This document shows, one piece after another, positions 1 to 8,988 of a DNA stretch of 64,000 nt; position 1 is the stretch's first letter; every line of letters starts with the position of its first letter. Source of the stretch: Jeotgalicoccus aerolatus (lineage in GTDB: Bacteria > Bacillota > Bacilli > Staphylococcales > Salinicoccaceae). The position numbers and the translations under genes are program-made. The DNA lies in NCBI RefSeq assembly GCF_014635205.1, contig NZ_BMCN01000002.1, positions 370,569 to 434,568 on the forward strand, read 5' to 3'. The notes under the pieces were generated by a model. The model worked only from the letters and a program-made list of their open reading frames with translations. It made no database searches and had not been told where the DNA came from.

Positions 1-750
1 TGCGTCGAGAGCTTCTAAGAGTGCATCCTCATCGACGATGCCGCCTCGAGCGACATTGATAACGTAAATACCCTCTTTTTTACATCGTCTGAAAAAGTCT
101 GCACCGATAATTCCTTTAGTCTGCGGAGTTAAAGGGGTATGGACAGTAACGAAATCTGCAGCCGCAGCGACTTCATCAACTTCCATTTTTGTAATTTCAT
201 TGTCCCGGGCCTTTTCATCGGATAAGTAAGGATCGAAAGCGACAATTTTCATTCCGAAACTTTTGGCACGTCTTGCAACACCAAAGCCAATTTTACCTGC
301 ACCGATAATTCCGAGTGTCTTGCCGTATAACTCAACACCTTTGTGGGCGCTGCGATTCCAAGTGCCCCCGGTGAGTTCCTTATAAGCTTCTGGAATGTCT
401 CTCGCCATGGACAGCATCATTGCGAGTGTATGTTCCGTAGCGGAAATTGTATTGCCTTCCGGTGCATTGACAACGATAACACCGTGTTTTGTCGCGGCAT
501 CAATATCGATATTATCGACACCGACACCCGCACGGGCAATCATTTTTAAGTTTTTAGCATGCTGGATAATTCTTTTTGTCACAGTTGTCTGACTGCGGAC
601 AATGACTGCGTCGAAATCATGAATGATGTCGATGATCTGGGCTTCCGTCAGACCTTCCTGACGCGTCACTTCGAAATCATCATGGTCGATCAGAGCCTGG
701 ATACCTTCTTGGCTGACAGGGTCAAGGACGATTACTTTATGCTTGCTCAT
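1..750 (-). CDS. serA: D-3-phosphoglycerate dehydrogenase, N-terminal 250 residues (runs off the window)
   Basis: Translating the minus strand from the ATG at 750 gives an open frame to the window edge, so the C-terminal part is missing. Visible features are VRSQT at residues 51-55, the substrate-domain stretch GVGVDNID near 75-82, the NAD-binding GAGKIG at 150-155, and ARGGIVDE at 234-241 with the catalytic Arg of this dehydrogenase family. SerA oxidises 3-phosphoglycerate to 3-phosphohydroxypyruvate, the first step of phosphorylated serine synthesis. The start overlaps the end of the upstream aminotransferase gene by 14 bases, so the two are co-transcribed and probably translationally coupled. 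Whether ACT regulatory domains follow cannot be seen here. Confidence 0.95.
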   Translation of the reverse strand, partial: MSKHKVIVLDPVSQEGIQALIDHDDFEVTRQEGLTEAQIIDIIHDFDAVIVRSQTTVTKRIIQHAKNLKMIARAGVGVDNIDIDAATKHGVIVVNAPEGNTISATEHTLAMMLSMARDIPEAYKELTGGTWNRSAHKGVELYGKTLGIIGAGKIGFGVARRAKSFGMKIVAFDPYLSDEKARDNEITKMEVDEVAAAADFVTVHTPLTPQTKGIIGADFFRRCKKEGIYVINVARGGIVDEDALLEALDA

Positions 751-1885
751 ATAAACTCTCCTGGGCGGCTGTTAATGCTTTGCCGTAATAGTTTTTATTG
801 CGCAGTCTGCTTAGGATATCTTCCAGTGCACTTAAAATTGCAAGCATGTCTTTCGGGAACATGAAGCCCATATGACCGATGCGGATAATCTTTCCAGCGA
901 GATCTTTTTGTCCGCCGGCTACAGCAATGTGGTAATTATTTTCAAGTTCATCTTTTATATGGGCAATTTCTTCAGGTGATGATTTGACAGCAGTAACAGT
1001 CGGTGAGGCATCTTCTTCCTTGACTAAGAGTTCGAGTTCCAGTGCTTCAATGCCGCGGCGAAGCATTTTTTGCATATTTTTATGGCGCACATATACCTGT
1101 TCAAGCGTTTCGTCGTGAATCATATTGAGAACATCGTCAAGGCCCTGGTATAAAGTAACGGCTGGTGTCTGAGGCGTATAGTCAACTTCCAGTGATTTAA
1201 AATACATTTTTAAGTCGAGGTAGTAGCGGCCGTGTGCCGAACGGTTAATTTTACCGAGGGCTTTATCGTTAACAGCAACAAAGGCAAGTCCCGGCGGCAG
1301 CATCATTGCTTTCTGGCTGCCGGAAACGAGACAGTCAATCTTATCTCTGTCCATATGAATATCGGCACCGCCTAGTGCACTGACTGCATCGACGATAAAG
1401 AGCGCATCCTCTTTATAATCGTGAACAACTTTTGAAAGTTCAGCCAAAGGATGCAGGACGGATGTTGAGGTTTCGCATGCCTGAGTAAATACTGCAGCAA
1501 GATTATCAATACCATTTAAATATTCTCTAAAGGCTTCAGGGTCTGCCGCTTGGCCCCAGGTCACATCATAAATATGGACTTTAAAATTATAGCGGCCAGC
1601 GATATCAGCGAACTTTCCGCCGAATACACCGCTGACGATAATCACAACACTGTCGCCGTCATCGACAAGATTTACCATGGCAGCTTCTAAGGCGCTGGTG
1701 CCAGATGAAGTCAGTACGGCAACCGGATGATCCGTGCCGAACAAAGGCTGGAGCTTATTCTGGATATCAGCTGACAAAGCTTTGAAACGGTTAGTACGGT
1801 GACCAAAAATACCTTGAGACATTGCTTGATAAGTGCGGCGGGCAACAGGTGTCGGCCCTGGTGTGAGAAGTAATTCTTCCTGCAT
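737..1885 (-). CDS. Class V aminotransferase (alanine-glyoxylate/serine-pyruvate type), probable serine pathway partner of SerA
   Basis: The 382-residue protein is a fold-type I PLP enzyme. It starts with the family's TPGPTPV stretch (residues 8-14), has VDAVSALGG at 165-173 with the PLP-binding Asp, and SGSQK at 188-192 with the Schiff-base Lys192. It lies directly upstream of serA with a 14-base overlap, which suggests it supplies the transaminase step of serine synthesis or interconverts serine, glyoxylate and pyruvate; the exact substrate is inference. An AGGAGG site sits 8 bases before the ATG. It is not a classical SerC-type phosphoserine aminotransferase in sequence, so the substrate needs assay. 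Confidence 0.88.
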   Translation of the reverse strand: MQEELLLTPGPTPVARRTYQAMSQGIFGHRTNRFKALSADIQNKLQPLFGTDHPVAVLTSSGTSALEAAMVNLVDDGDSVVIIVSGVFGGKFADIAGRYNFKVHIYDVTWGQAADPEAFREYLNGIDNLAAVFTQACETSTSVLHPLAELSKVVHDYKEDALFIVDAVSALGGADIHMDRDKIDCLVSGSQKAMMLPPGLAFVAVNDKALGKINRSAHGRYYLDLKMYFKSLEVDYTPQTPAVTLYQGLDDVLNMIHDETLEQVYVRHKNMQKMLRRGIEALELELLVKEEDASPTVTAVKSSPEEIAHIKDELENNYHIAVAGGQKDLAGKIIRIGHMGFMFPKDMLAILSALEDILSRLRNKNYYGKALTAAQESLYEQA

Positions 1886-1922
1886 AGCGATTCCTCCTAA
1901 TAATAAGTAAATATTAAATTAC

Positions 1923-1931
1923 ATTATAACA
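1923..1931 (-). promoter_or_regulatory. Extended -10 promoter for the aminotransferase-serA operon
   Basis: On the minus strand the sequence reads TGTTATAAT, a TGn extended -10 followed by a perfect TATAAT (plus-strand 1923-1928). The -35 region is poor, as is usual for extended -10 promoters. The predicted transcript starts about 30 bases before the aminotransferase start codon, leaving no room for a T-box or riboswitch. Confidence 0.5.
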
Positions 1932-1946
1932 GAAAAATCTATAAAT

Positions 1947-2999
1947 TCAGTTATCTTTTCCTTCTTCTAAAATTTCATCGATTAAAGCATGGGCTTTCAA
2001 ATAATTGTTTTGATACGTATCGTCTAAAATAACAGTCTGATCGATCAAATTATAGTGTTTCAGCTGGTCTATAAGCAGTTCGTAGAATGTCACATCATAT
2101 TCTGATGCATCTTGCTTTGGCGGCATAATAAAAATCAGACTCCAGGTCTGCAGGCGAATATAGTGCTCAAAAATTTGATTGACGTATTCTTTCTCTTCGT
2201 GAAGTGCGAACATATTATGGACTTTAGAATACAGGACATCGGTATCCGCAAAAAATACTTTACGGGTGGCATTCGAATGGATATGTTTGCGGTTCAGCTC
2301 GAATTGACCGATGCCGATAGCATGAAAGTCTTTAGCATCTAGATCGGGAGTTTTTAATTGATGTTCTTCAAAGTACTTACCGGCGTATTCTATTGAAAAA
2401 CTCGTAGAATATCTCCGGGCAAGGTCTTCTGTCAGCATCGATTTTCCGCTGTTCGGGGCACCGGTTATCAGAACGTTTTGAACGAAAAACCGGCGGAATG
2501 GCCGGGTGACGTAATCCCAGTTTAAAATAGGGGTTTCTCTGATTTCCGTACCGCTGATACCGAGTATTTTTCTGTCGACCATCGTCATTCTAATATCGAT
2601 ATTTGGCCAGGCGGTATTAAAATAAGACTCAAGCGGTTCGACATAGTCGCTTTCTCCCATATAGAAAGTTACGCGTTTCACATCAAAATCGAGCGCATCC
2701 TTACTTTGAACAATTAATCGCTCCAGCATTTCCAGCCATGGCTGCCAGCCGTCCGGGTAGCGGGGAATATTAGATTCATCGAGCTGCAGTATAGATATGT
2801 TGCTGTCGTTTTTTAACAGCTGACGCATGGCTCTGGCTCTATGTTCAAGGTTCATGCCGATAGAATCACCGCGGTCTCCCTTGTAGCCGCTAATAATGAC
2901 AACTGCATGCCTGTTTTCCCTTTTTGCTCGGACAATCTGTTCGAAATGGCCGACATGGCATGGTGCGAATGTACCAAAATAAATTCCAAGATCTCTCAT
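1947..2999 (-). CDS. nadR: NadR-type bifunctional nicotinamide-nucleotide adenylyltransferase / ribosylnicotinamide kinase
   Basis: The 350-residue protein has two enzyme domains. The first (about 1-165) has the nucleotidylyltransferase motif GTF..CHVGH (HxGH at 15-18) and ISGTEIR at 148-154, which binds the ATP phosphates. The second (about 173-345) starts with a Walker A loop, GAPNSGKS at 180-187, as in ribosylnicotinamide kinases. Together they would phosphorylate nicotinamide riboside and adenylate NMN to NAD. The N-terminal helix-turn-helix repressor domain of enterobacterial NadR is absent, so it is an enzyme rather than a regulator. A gene for the PnuC riboside transporter is not in the window. 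Confidence 0.88.
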   Translation of the reverse strand: MRDLGIYFGTFAPCHVGHFEQIVRAKRENRHAVVIISGYKGDRGDSIGMNLEHRARAMRQLLKNDSNISILQLDESNIPRYPDGWQPWLEMLERLIVQSKDALDFDVKRVTFYMGESDYVEPLESYFNTAWPNIDIRMTMVDRKILGISGTEIRETPILNWDYVTRPFRRFFVQNVLITGAPNSGKSMLTEDLARRYSTSFSIEYAGKYFEEHQLKTPDLDAKDFHAIGIGQFELNRKHIHSNATRKVFFADTDVLYSKVHNMFALHEEKEYVNQIFEHYIRLQTWSLIFIMPPKQDASEYDVTFYELLIDQLKHYNLIDQTVILDDTYQNNYLKAHALIDEILEEGKDN

Positions 3000-3069
3000 A
3001 TTTATCTACTCCTGTGTCAGATGATATCAAAAGAACTGATTATAGAAATGTGCTACAATATTGTAGAAA

Positions 3070-3318
3070 TTAAATGTAAATTAAAATGATTGAAATGAAA
3101 TGCAGCAAGCCTGTTAAAATTGTTGCGGCCGCGATAATTTTAAGACTTCTTGAAGCGCCGGCAATTAAAAATAAGGCGGACAGTATTATAGAAACTGCCA
3201 TGAAAATAATTCTCGTGCTGAGCAGTGCAATTAAATCTTCGTGCTGATATGTGACGGAGATGTTTATCAGGCTGTAAATATTAATTGCTGCTAATATAAT
3301 TAAAATGAATGGTTTCAT
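3070..3318 (-). CDS. Small hydrophobic membrane protein, function unknown
   Basis: This 82-residue ORF encodes three hydrophobic segments (roughly 3-20, 34-53 and 60-81) separated by short polar turns, including a His-Glu-Asp stretch after the first. It begins at an ATG preceded by AAGGGAG at a good distance, which supports translation. It is divergent from femX, whose start is 65 bases away, so the two share a promoter region. I do not recognise a family. It resembles in size and composition the two small membrane proteins at 4715-5320, but I cannot show homology by eye. Confidence 0.6.
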   Translation of the reverse strand: MKPFILIILAAINIYSLINISVTYQHEDLIALLSTRIIFMAVSIILSALFLIAGASRSLKIIAAATILTGLLHFISIILIYI

Positions 3319-3383
3319 TTTTACACGCTCCCTTTGGGGATTTATTATATCAGAAATAATAAAGAAATGATTGGTGAGGAAAT

Positions 3384-4637
3384 ATGGTGGAAGTATTAAA
3401 TATTACAGATAAAGAACATGATGAATTCGTAATGTCGCACCCGTCAGGTGATTTACTTCAGCTGACTTCGTGGGCGGGGTCAAAAGAACTGACGGGCTGG
3501 TATTCGAGAAGAATCGCTGTCGGCCGTAATGGAAACACAGAAGGTGCGGCAATGCTGCTGTTTAAAAAAGTACCCAAAACCTTTTTTACAATGTGCTATG
3601 CATCCCGCGGCTTTGTATGCGACTACCAAGACGAGGAAGTTGTTAAAGCACTGCTCGATGAAGCGGTCAAAATTGCCCGGGATGAAAAATCCTACACAAT
3701 TAAAATTGACCCGGATATACCTGCTGCAGGTAATGAGAATGTCATCAGCTATTTAGAGGCGCTCGGCTTTAATCATCACGGACTGACTGACGGTATGAGT
3801 AAAGATGTCATTCAGCCAAGGACGACAATGGTGACTGATGTCAGCCTGGACGATAAAGCCCTGCTGCAGAGTTTTGAGCGGAATAACCGAACTAAAGTCC
3901 GTAATTCACTGCGTGCAGGTACGGAAGTGATCAAAGCAGGCAGAAAAGACTTGACTGACTTCGTTAAATTAATGAAAGAGACCGGTGAACGCGACGGCTT
4001 TTTAACGAGAGATATCACTTATTTTGAATCATTGTATGATCATTTAAACCCCGCTGGGCATATGGAATTATTTCTCGTTAAGCTGATGCCTAAAGAAGCA
4101 TCCGAATCTCTTGAAGAAGACATTAATAAAGTAAAGAAAGATATTGCTAAAGCTGACAAAATAAAAGATGAACAGAAGAAGTACAATCAGCTTGAAAATT
4201 TAAACAATCGTATGAATAAATTACAGGGCCAGCTTGACGGCATGCTTGAAATCAAACGGACGCATCCTGACGGCGTGCTGCTGTCAGGCGCCTTATACGC
4301 ACAGTCCGGCCATAAGTCATACTATCTGTACGGTGCATCGTCTAATGATTTCAGGGAGTTTTTACCGAATCATCATATGCAATGGCACATGATGCAGTAT
4401 GCGAGAGAACATGGTGCACAGACATATGACTTCGGCGGCGTGTCGGTTGAGCCTGACAAAGACGACGAACATTTCGGCTTATGGCAGTTTAAAAAAGTGT
4501 GGGGGACAGAAGTGTCTGATAAGATCGGGGAGTTTGATTATGTCATGAACCGGCCGTTATTCACATTGGCTGAAGTGATGTTCCCGCTGTTCCAAAAAGG
4601 CAAAATGAAGCTGAACAAAATTATCAAAAGAAAATAA
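3384..4637 (+). CDS. femX: FemX (FmhB)-type peptidoglycan interpeptide bridge aminoacyltransferase
   Basis: The 417-residue protein matches the staphylococcal FemX/FmhB family along its length. It has the N-terminal HPxGDLLQLTSWA-like stretch (residues 19-31), the SFERNNRTKVRNS region, a helical arm (about 245-300) rich in Lys, Glu and Gln, and the C-terminal YLYGASS, NHHMQWHMM and YDFGG motifs of the GNAT-like fold. FemX uses aminoacyl-tRNA to add the first bridge residue (Gly in S. aureus) to the stem lysine of lipid II at the inner membrane face. The gene has its own RBS (GGTGAGG) and stands alone. It is the strongest single marker for Staphylococcaceae here. Confidence 0.9.
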   Translation: MVEVLNITDKEHDEFVMSHPSGDLLQLTSWAGSKELTGWYSRRIAVGRNGNTEGAAMLLFKKVPKTFFTMCYASRGFVCDYQDEEVVKALLDEAVKIARDEKSYTIKIDPDIPAAGNENVISYLEALGFNHHGLTDGMSKDVIQPRTTMVTDVSLDDKALLQSFERNNRTKVRNSLRAGTEVIKAGRKDLTDFVKLMKETGERDGFLTRDITYFESLYDHLNPAGHMELFLVKLMPKEASESLEEDINKVKKDIAKADKIKDEQKKYNQLENLNNRMNKLQGQLDGMLEIKRTHPDGVLLSGALYAQSGHKSYYLYGASSNDFREFLPNHHMQWHMMQYAREHGAQTYDFGGVSVEPDKDDEHFGLWQFKKVWGTEVSDKIGEFDYVMNRPLFTLAEVMFPLFQKGKMKLNKIIKRK

Positions 4638-4642
4638 GAAGA

Positions 4643-4686
4643 AAAGCCCCGTATATCTCTAGAAAGTAAGAGATATACGGGGCTTT
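4643..4686. terminator. Perfect 18-bp stem terminator between femX and convergent membrane gene
   Basis: An exact 18-base inverted repeat (4643-4660 and 4669-4686) with an 8-base loop lies six bases after the femX stop. The stem ends in CTTT on the plus strand and in CTTTTC on the minus strand, so it can end transcription from both converging genes. Confidence 0.85.
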
Positions 4687-4714
4687 GTATGCAAAAGAAC
4701 TGTATGGCAAGATT

Positions 4715-4990
4715 TTATAAATAATACGGCTGCATAATTGCAATATACAAGATAAACAATACGGATGCGCACGACACAATAATTAAAGCGAGTGAAAAAT
4801 AAGAATGCATATGCCGGCTTTCGTTTAAATGCGGTTCTGAGCGAAAGGCCCGGACACCTACGATAATTGCCAGTGCAGCGATAGTGAACCATATATAAAT
4901 GTTATAAAATATAATGCCGTCATTAATCGTGTAATTAATAAAGAATAATATCTGAATTAACATCAGCAGTATTAAAATGACCCTTCTCAT
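4715..4990 (-). CDS. Small membrane protein, last gene of the MFS operon
   Basis: The 91-residue protein has three predicted membrane segments (about 3-22, 29-47 and 66-86) with a charged segment RAFRSEPHLNESRH (48-61) between the second and third. An AAGGGG site precedes the ATG. It follows the 105-residue membrane gene by 12 bases, so it is the fourth gene of a minus-strand operon with a coiled-coil protein and an MFS exporter. I do not recognise a family. Confidence 0.6.
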   Translation of the reverse strand: MRRVILILLMLIQILFFINYTINDGIIFYNIYIWFTIAALAIIVGVRAFRSEPHLNESRHMHSYFSLALIIVSCASVLFILYIAIMQPYYL

Positions 4991-5002
4991 GGGCAGTTCC
5001 CC

Positions 5003-5320
5003 TTACAGTGTAATCAAAATAATAATCAGTACGAGTGCCATCGTCAGCGTGAACGCATGTATTAAAAATAAATTTGCGCGATCGCCTTTTGTTTCTTTGA
5101 AAGCTGTGATTTCAACTGACAGCACGATACATAGAGATAGTGCCAGAACGATATATAAATCCGGGCTCGTCAAGGACAGGCTGAATGTAATCATCATTAT
5201 TAAAAATGCAGCACCTGATATGTAGCGTGCAATATCCAAAGTGCGCGATCTTAAATTAATAATTGTTGCGGCACTGATAACGATATAAATTAAAAGCATG
5301 AGGAGCGATAGTAAAGTCAT
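5003..5320 (-). CDS. Small membrane protein coupled to the MFS exporter
   Basis: The 105-residue protein has four hydrophobic segments (about 2-20, 33-48, 53-70 and 84-105) with a KETKGDR turn between the last two. Its ATG overlaps the stop codon of the MFS gene in an ATGA (5317-5320), a sign of translational coupling. The operon position suggests a role linked to the exporter or to the envelope, which is inference. No family is recognised. Confidence 0.62.
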   Translation of the reverse strand: MTLLSLLMLLIYIVISAATIINLRSRTLDIARYISGAAFLIMMITFSLSLTSPDLYIVLALSLCIVLSVEITAFKETKGDRANLFLIHAFTLTMALVLIIILITL

Positions 5321-6471
5321 GCGACTCTCCTTCTTTTTCTATAATATTGGAAAATAAAATGCGTCGATAATATAGTCATCAAGGCGCCGAAATAAAACGG
5401 TAGGCCGGCAGATATTAAAAATAGCGCATTAAAAACGAGCGGGCCGCAAATTCTGCCGAGACTGTCCATTGAATAAGTCGTCGCCGTGACACGTCCCATG
5501 TCGTGGGCGGATGCTTCTTTCGTAATCTGCGAGGTCATTAAAGTTTTTGCCAGTGCATTTCCTGTCATAAGCAGTACGATGCAGACGCCGGCATATATCA
5601 GACTGTTCATGAAGGGCAGCATTATAAATGCGATGACTGCCATAATCTGTCCAGCAACCATTGCTTTTTTCTCCTGACCGTCTTTAAGTTTCCTTATATA
5701 TACGCCTTGAGTCAGGGCATTAAAAATACCGCCGATGAAAAATAAGGCGCCCATTTCAGTAGGTGTAATGTTAATGCGATCCTGGCCGAGCAGCTGGAAG
5801 GTACTTTCCATTCCGCTCATAAAGAACATTACAAAAAAGGTTCCAATCATCAGAATACCAATCGGCTGCATAAAATAATCTGTTGTCAGAGTAATCGTTT
5901 TTGGTGTCTCTTTTGTAGATTGTTGATAAGTTTCTTTGACTTTAAGGAAACTGAAAATCAAAGCACCTGTAATAACGACAGCGGTAACGTAGTAGGCAAG
6001 ACTGAGACTTATACCAGCAAGCAGCCCGCCGACGCCCGGGCCGAAAATAAAGCCAAAACCGATGCACATGCCGACAAGACCCATATATTTAGTACGTTCT
6101 TCGCGTGTTGTGATATCTGCAACCATACTCGTCGTTGCAGTATACAGTGCACCTGAGGCGGCACCGCCGATAATTCTGCTGATGTATAAGATCGCCAGGT
6201 TATCGATAAACAGACCGAATATTAAAAAGCTGAACGCAAATGCCAAGAGGCCGCCGAGTAAGAGCGGACGCCGGCCGGTACGGTCGGACAAACGGCCGAA
6301 GAAGGGCGCTGACAGAAAACTTGCCAGGGAATAAACAGCGAGCAGCAGCCCCATATGTATCGTGCTGACGCCGAGTACATTAACGAGTTCAGGAATCACA
6401 GGGATAATCATGCTGAACCCGAAATATATTAAAAATTGAATGATCATAATTAGTGTAATCATTCTTTTCAT
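5317..6471 (-). CDS. MFS drug:H+ antiporter-like exporter (DHA1 type)
   Basis: The protein of 384 residues has about twelve membrane segments. Between the second and third it carries the MFS signature GRLSDRTGRRPLL, and near segment five GFGFIFGPGVGG, the motif C typical of antiporters of the NorA/Bmr/TetA group. It likely expels small molecules using the proton gradient; the substrate cannot be read from sequence. I chose the ATG at 6471 rather than the in-frame GTG at 6480 because the AGGAG site abuts that GTG and lies 8 bases before the ATG. It is the second gene of a four-gene operon. Confidence 0.85.
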   Translation of the reverse strand: MKRMITLIMIIQFLIYFGFSMIIPVIPELVNVLGVSTIHMGLLLAVYSLASFLSAPFFGRLSDRTGRRPLLLGGLLAFAFSFLIFGLFIDNLAILYISRIIGGAASGALYTATTSMVADITTREERTKYMGLVGMCIGFGFIFGPGVGGLLAGISLSLAYYVTAVVITGALIFSFLKVKETYQQSTKETPKTITLTTDYFMQPIGILMIGTFFVMFFMSGMESTFQLLGQDRINITPTEMGALFFIGGIFNALTQGVYIRKLKDGQEKKAMVAGQIMAVIAFIMLPFMNSLIYAGVCIVLLMTGNALAKTLMTSQITKEASAHDMGRVTATTYSMDSLGRICGPLVFNALFLISAGLPFYFGALMTILSTHFIFQYYRKRRRVA

Positions 6472-6488
6472 TATATACACTCCTGAGC

Positions 6489-6656
6489 TTACTTATTTTT
6501 TAGAGCCTGGCGGACTTCTTTAATTTCTTCTTCAAGTTCGCTGAGGCGATCGGTCATTTTTGACGTGGGCTGTCCAGTGGATTCGATTTTTTCCAAATCA
6601 CCCTGGAGATGTGTGTATTCATATTTAAGTTCCTGTAATTTACTTTCCAGATCCAT
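6489..6656 (-). CDS. Small coiled-coil protein (SE1561-like), first gene of the MFS operon
   Basis: A 55-residue ORF, MDLESKLQELK onward, ends 17 bases before the MFS start. It is rich in Glu, Lys and Leu and is predicted to be two short helices split by a STGQPTS turn, each with heptad-like Leu spacing, so it may form a helical hairpin or dimer. GGTGGT lies upstream of the ATG. It resembles a small conserved staphylococcal protein called the SE1561 family, from memory and not checked. Function is unknown. Confidence 0.7.
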   Translation of the reverse strand: MDLESKLQELKYEYTHLQGDLEKIESTGQPTSKMTDRLSELEEEIKEVRQALKNK

Positions 6657-6872
6657 TTTTACCACCACCTAAACTTCACTAATATCATATCATAAATGAT
6701 GGCTCTTAAATGTGATGAGAAAGCAAGAATTTTTAGACAAACATTCCAGCTTAAATTATCAAAAATGTACGGATTTAGCATAGATTTCTGTGAGAATAGG
6801 TGTATAATATACTTGTATTTGAGATTAAATCAACTGTAAAGCATTATAGTTATTATACATAGGAGTGATAGT

Positions 6873-7511
6873 GTGTCGCGCAGTTTTGTGAAACGCTGCC
6901 TGTTTTACTTTGTAGGTTTAATCATTTTATCAATCGGTATTGCCATGCAGGTTAAAGGATTTCTTATGGGTTTGTCTCCATGGGATGTACTGCATTTTGG
7001 CTTATGGCAATCACTTGGACTGACGTTTGGAAGCTGGTCGGTCATTATCGGCATTATCATTGTGATTTCTACATCTTTAATTTTAAGAGCATTCCCTAAA
7101 GGCGGAGTCTATGTCAACTTAGTTACCATCGGTGCATTTATAGACTTTTTTGTCTGGCTGCTTCCCGATGTTGAATCATGGCCTGCTCAAGCTGTATTTT
7201 TTACAGCGGGTGTATTTATAGCAGCTTTCGGTTCTGCTTTTTACATGACGCCGAATCTCGGTGCGGGTCCGAGAGACTCTTTAATGATGGTTTTAGTTAT
7301 GAAGTTTAATTTAAGGATGTCGAGAGCGCGCTTTTTGATGGAGTTAGTCGTTGCAGTGGCAGGATTAATACTCGGCGGTCCGGTCTTTATCGGTACGGTG
7401 CTGATCGTGCTGTTTTACGGTAAGATAATAGAAATGTTTTTCCCTTATACGAGAGAACTGCTGGTCCGCTTTATCGGTCACAATGATCCGCGGATAATAA
7501 AATTAAAATAA
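6873..7511 (+). CDS. YczE/YitT-like integral membrane protein
   Basis: The 212-residue protein has about five membrane segments and the family landmarks GLSPWDVLHFGL (about 33-44) and NLGAGPRDSLMM (about 129-140). It begins with GTG at 6873, with AGGAG seven bases upstream. B. subtilis YczE-like proteins have been linked to secondary-metabolite production, but the biochemical role is unknown. It lies 23 bases before the purine permease gene and is probably co-transcribed with it. A TATAAT at 6803-6808 is a possible -10 for the pair. Confidence 0.75.
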   Translation: MSRSFVKRCLFYFVGLIILSIGIAMQVKGFLMGLSPWDVLHFGLWQSLGLTFGSWSVIIGIIIVISTSLILRAFPKGGVYVNLVTIGAFIDFFVWLLPDVESWPAQAVFFTAGVFIAAFGSAFYMTPNLGAGPRDSLMMVLVMKFNLRMSRARFLMELVVAVAGLILGGPVFIGTVLIVLFYGKIIEMFFPYTRELLVRFIGHNDPRIIKLK

Positions 7512-7534
7512 TCATGATTTGATTGGAGTTAAAT

Positions 7535-8866
7535 ATGAAGAAGTTTTTTGGTTTCGATGAACTGGATACTAGCTTTAGAAAAGAAATAATAGGGGGGATC
7601 ACGACCTTCCTGTCGATGGCCTACGTGCTGGCGGTCAACCCGTCAATCTTATCTCTGCAAGGTGTAGAGGGTGTGCCGGACTCGATGAAGATGGATATCA
7701 ATGCTGTCTTTGTTGCGACGTGTTTGGCTGCTTTTGTCGGCTGTTTATTTATGGGGATTATTGCGAAGTATCCGATCGCACTTGCTCCAGGTATGGGGCT
7801 GAATGCATTTTTCGCATTTACAGTAGTGTTGACTATGGAAATCCCATGGCAGACAGCACTGACAGGTGTCCTATTCTCGGGAGTAATTTTTGTCATTCTG
7901 ACTTTAACCGGTTTACGCGAATATGTGATTAACTCAATTCCGATGGAAATGAAGATGGCAGTCAGTGCAGGTATTGGATTTTTCATAACTTTTGTCGGAC
8001 TGCAGTCATCGGGTGTGATTGCGGGTGATGAATCGACGCTTATCAGTCTCGGAGATGTACAGAGCGGCGGAGTACTGCTGACTTTTGCAGGTCTGGTTAT
8101 TACTGTTATATTAATGACTAAAAAAGTTCCAGCTGCTATATTTATCGGTATGATTGCAACAGCCATATTGGGAATATTAACGGGGATTGTTCCAATGCCT
8201 TCGGCTATCGTCGGTTCTGTTCCAAGTGTAGCACCGACATTTGGTGCAGCATTTGAAGGATTGTTCGATTTCGACACGATATTTAACGTCCAGTTTCTGA
8301 TCGTTGTACTGACATTCCTATTTGTAGATTTCTTTGATACAGCAGGAACGCTCGTTGGTGTCGCTTCACAAGCCAACCTGATCAAAGATAACAAACTTCC
8401 ACGGGCGGGCAAAGCGCTGCTTGCAGACGCCTTTGCGACGATTACAGGTGCGATTTTCGGTACATCCACAACGACATCTTATGTAGAATCGACTGCGGGT
8501 GTGGCTGCGGGAGCCAGAAGCGGATTTGCTTCGGTTGTTACCGGTGTGTTATTCTTAGCAGCGGTATTCTTTTCTCCGCTGATTGTAACATTCACTTCTG
8601 AAGTAACGGCGCCCGCGCTTATAATAGTAGGAATTTTAATGGCCTCGAACTTATCGAAGATCAGCTGGGGCAGATTTGAAGTGGCAGTGCCGGCATTCTT
8701 AACAGTATTTATGATGCCGTTAACTTATAGTATAGCGACGGGGATTGCGATCGGCTTTATCTTCTATCCAATTACCATGATTATGGCGGGCAAAAGAAAA
8801 GAAGTTAATCCGATCATGTACGCACTGCTGGTTGTCTTTGTACTGTACTTTATTTTCATCAATTAA
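7535..8866 (+). CDS. pbuG: Guanine/hypoxanthine permease, AzgA/PbuG type (NCS2 superfamily)
   Basis: The 443-residue membrane protein opens with DTSFRKEIIGGITTFLSMAY and has the AzgA hallmarks NPSILS, APGMGLNAFFAF and FVDFFDTAGTLVGVA, where polar residues face the purine site. It should import hypoxanthine or guanine with protons. The start is taken at the ATG at 7535, since the TTGGAG in front is the ribosome binding site rather than a TTG start. No purine riboswitch is seen upstream, unlike some B. subtilis purine genes. Substrate choice within the family is inferred. Confidence 0.88.
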   Translation: MKKFFGFDELDTSFRKEIIGGITTFLSMAYVLAVNPSILSLQGVEGVPDSMKMDINAVFVATCLAAFVGCLFMGIIAKYPIALAPGMGLNAFFAFTVVLTMEIPWQTALTGVLFSGVIFVILTLTGLREYVINSIPMEMKMAVSAGIGFFITFVGLQSSGVIAGDESTLISLGDVQSGGVLLTFAGLVITVILMTKKVPAAIFIGMIATAILGILTGIVPMPSAIVGSVPSVAPTFGAAFEGLFDFDTIFNVQFLIVVLTFLFVDFFDTAGTLVGVASQANLIKDNKLPRAGKALLADAFATITGAIFGTSTTTSYVESTAGVAAGARSGFASVVTGVLFLAAVFFSPLIVTFTSEVTAPALIIVGILMASNLSKISWGRFEVAVPAFLTVFMMPLTYSIATGIAIGFIFYPITMIMAGKRKEVNPIMYALLVVFVLYFIFIN

Positions 8867-8910
8867 TATTCAATCACATGCATATATTAAAGAATAGTAA
8901 AGAAATTTAA

Positions 8911-8958
8911 AAAAGAGTGAAGAAATCTTTAGATATCTATTGATTTCTTCGCTCTTTT
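8911..8958 (+). terminator. Stem-loop after pbuG
   Basis: A 17-base inverted repeat (8911-8927 with 8942-8958, one G-U pair) ends in CTCTTTT about 45 bases after the pbuG stop. The U run is short, but the stem also carries A-rich flanks, and the position before the S10 operon fits a terminator. Confidence 0.6.
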
Positions 8959-8988
8959 ACTGTATCATATCTAACGTTGGACTTAAGC

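Noticed and set aside
1886..1946. T-box leader before the serine genes
   Set aside because: The predicted transcript leader is only about 30 bases, too short for a T-box.
6700..6872. Purine riboswitch before the YczE-pbuG unit
   Set aside because: The conserved purine riboswitch core and its loop motifs are absent.
7621..8469. 282-residue ORF on the minus strand opposite pbuG
   Set aside because: It is a mirror frame of a clear permease gene, has a low-complexity Thr/Ile/Pro-rich composition and no binding site.
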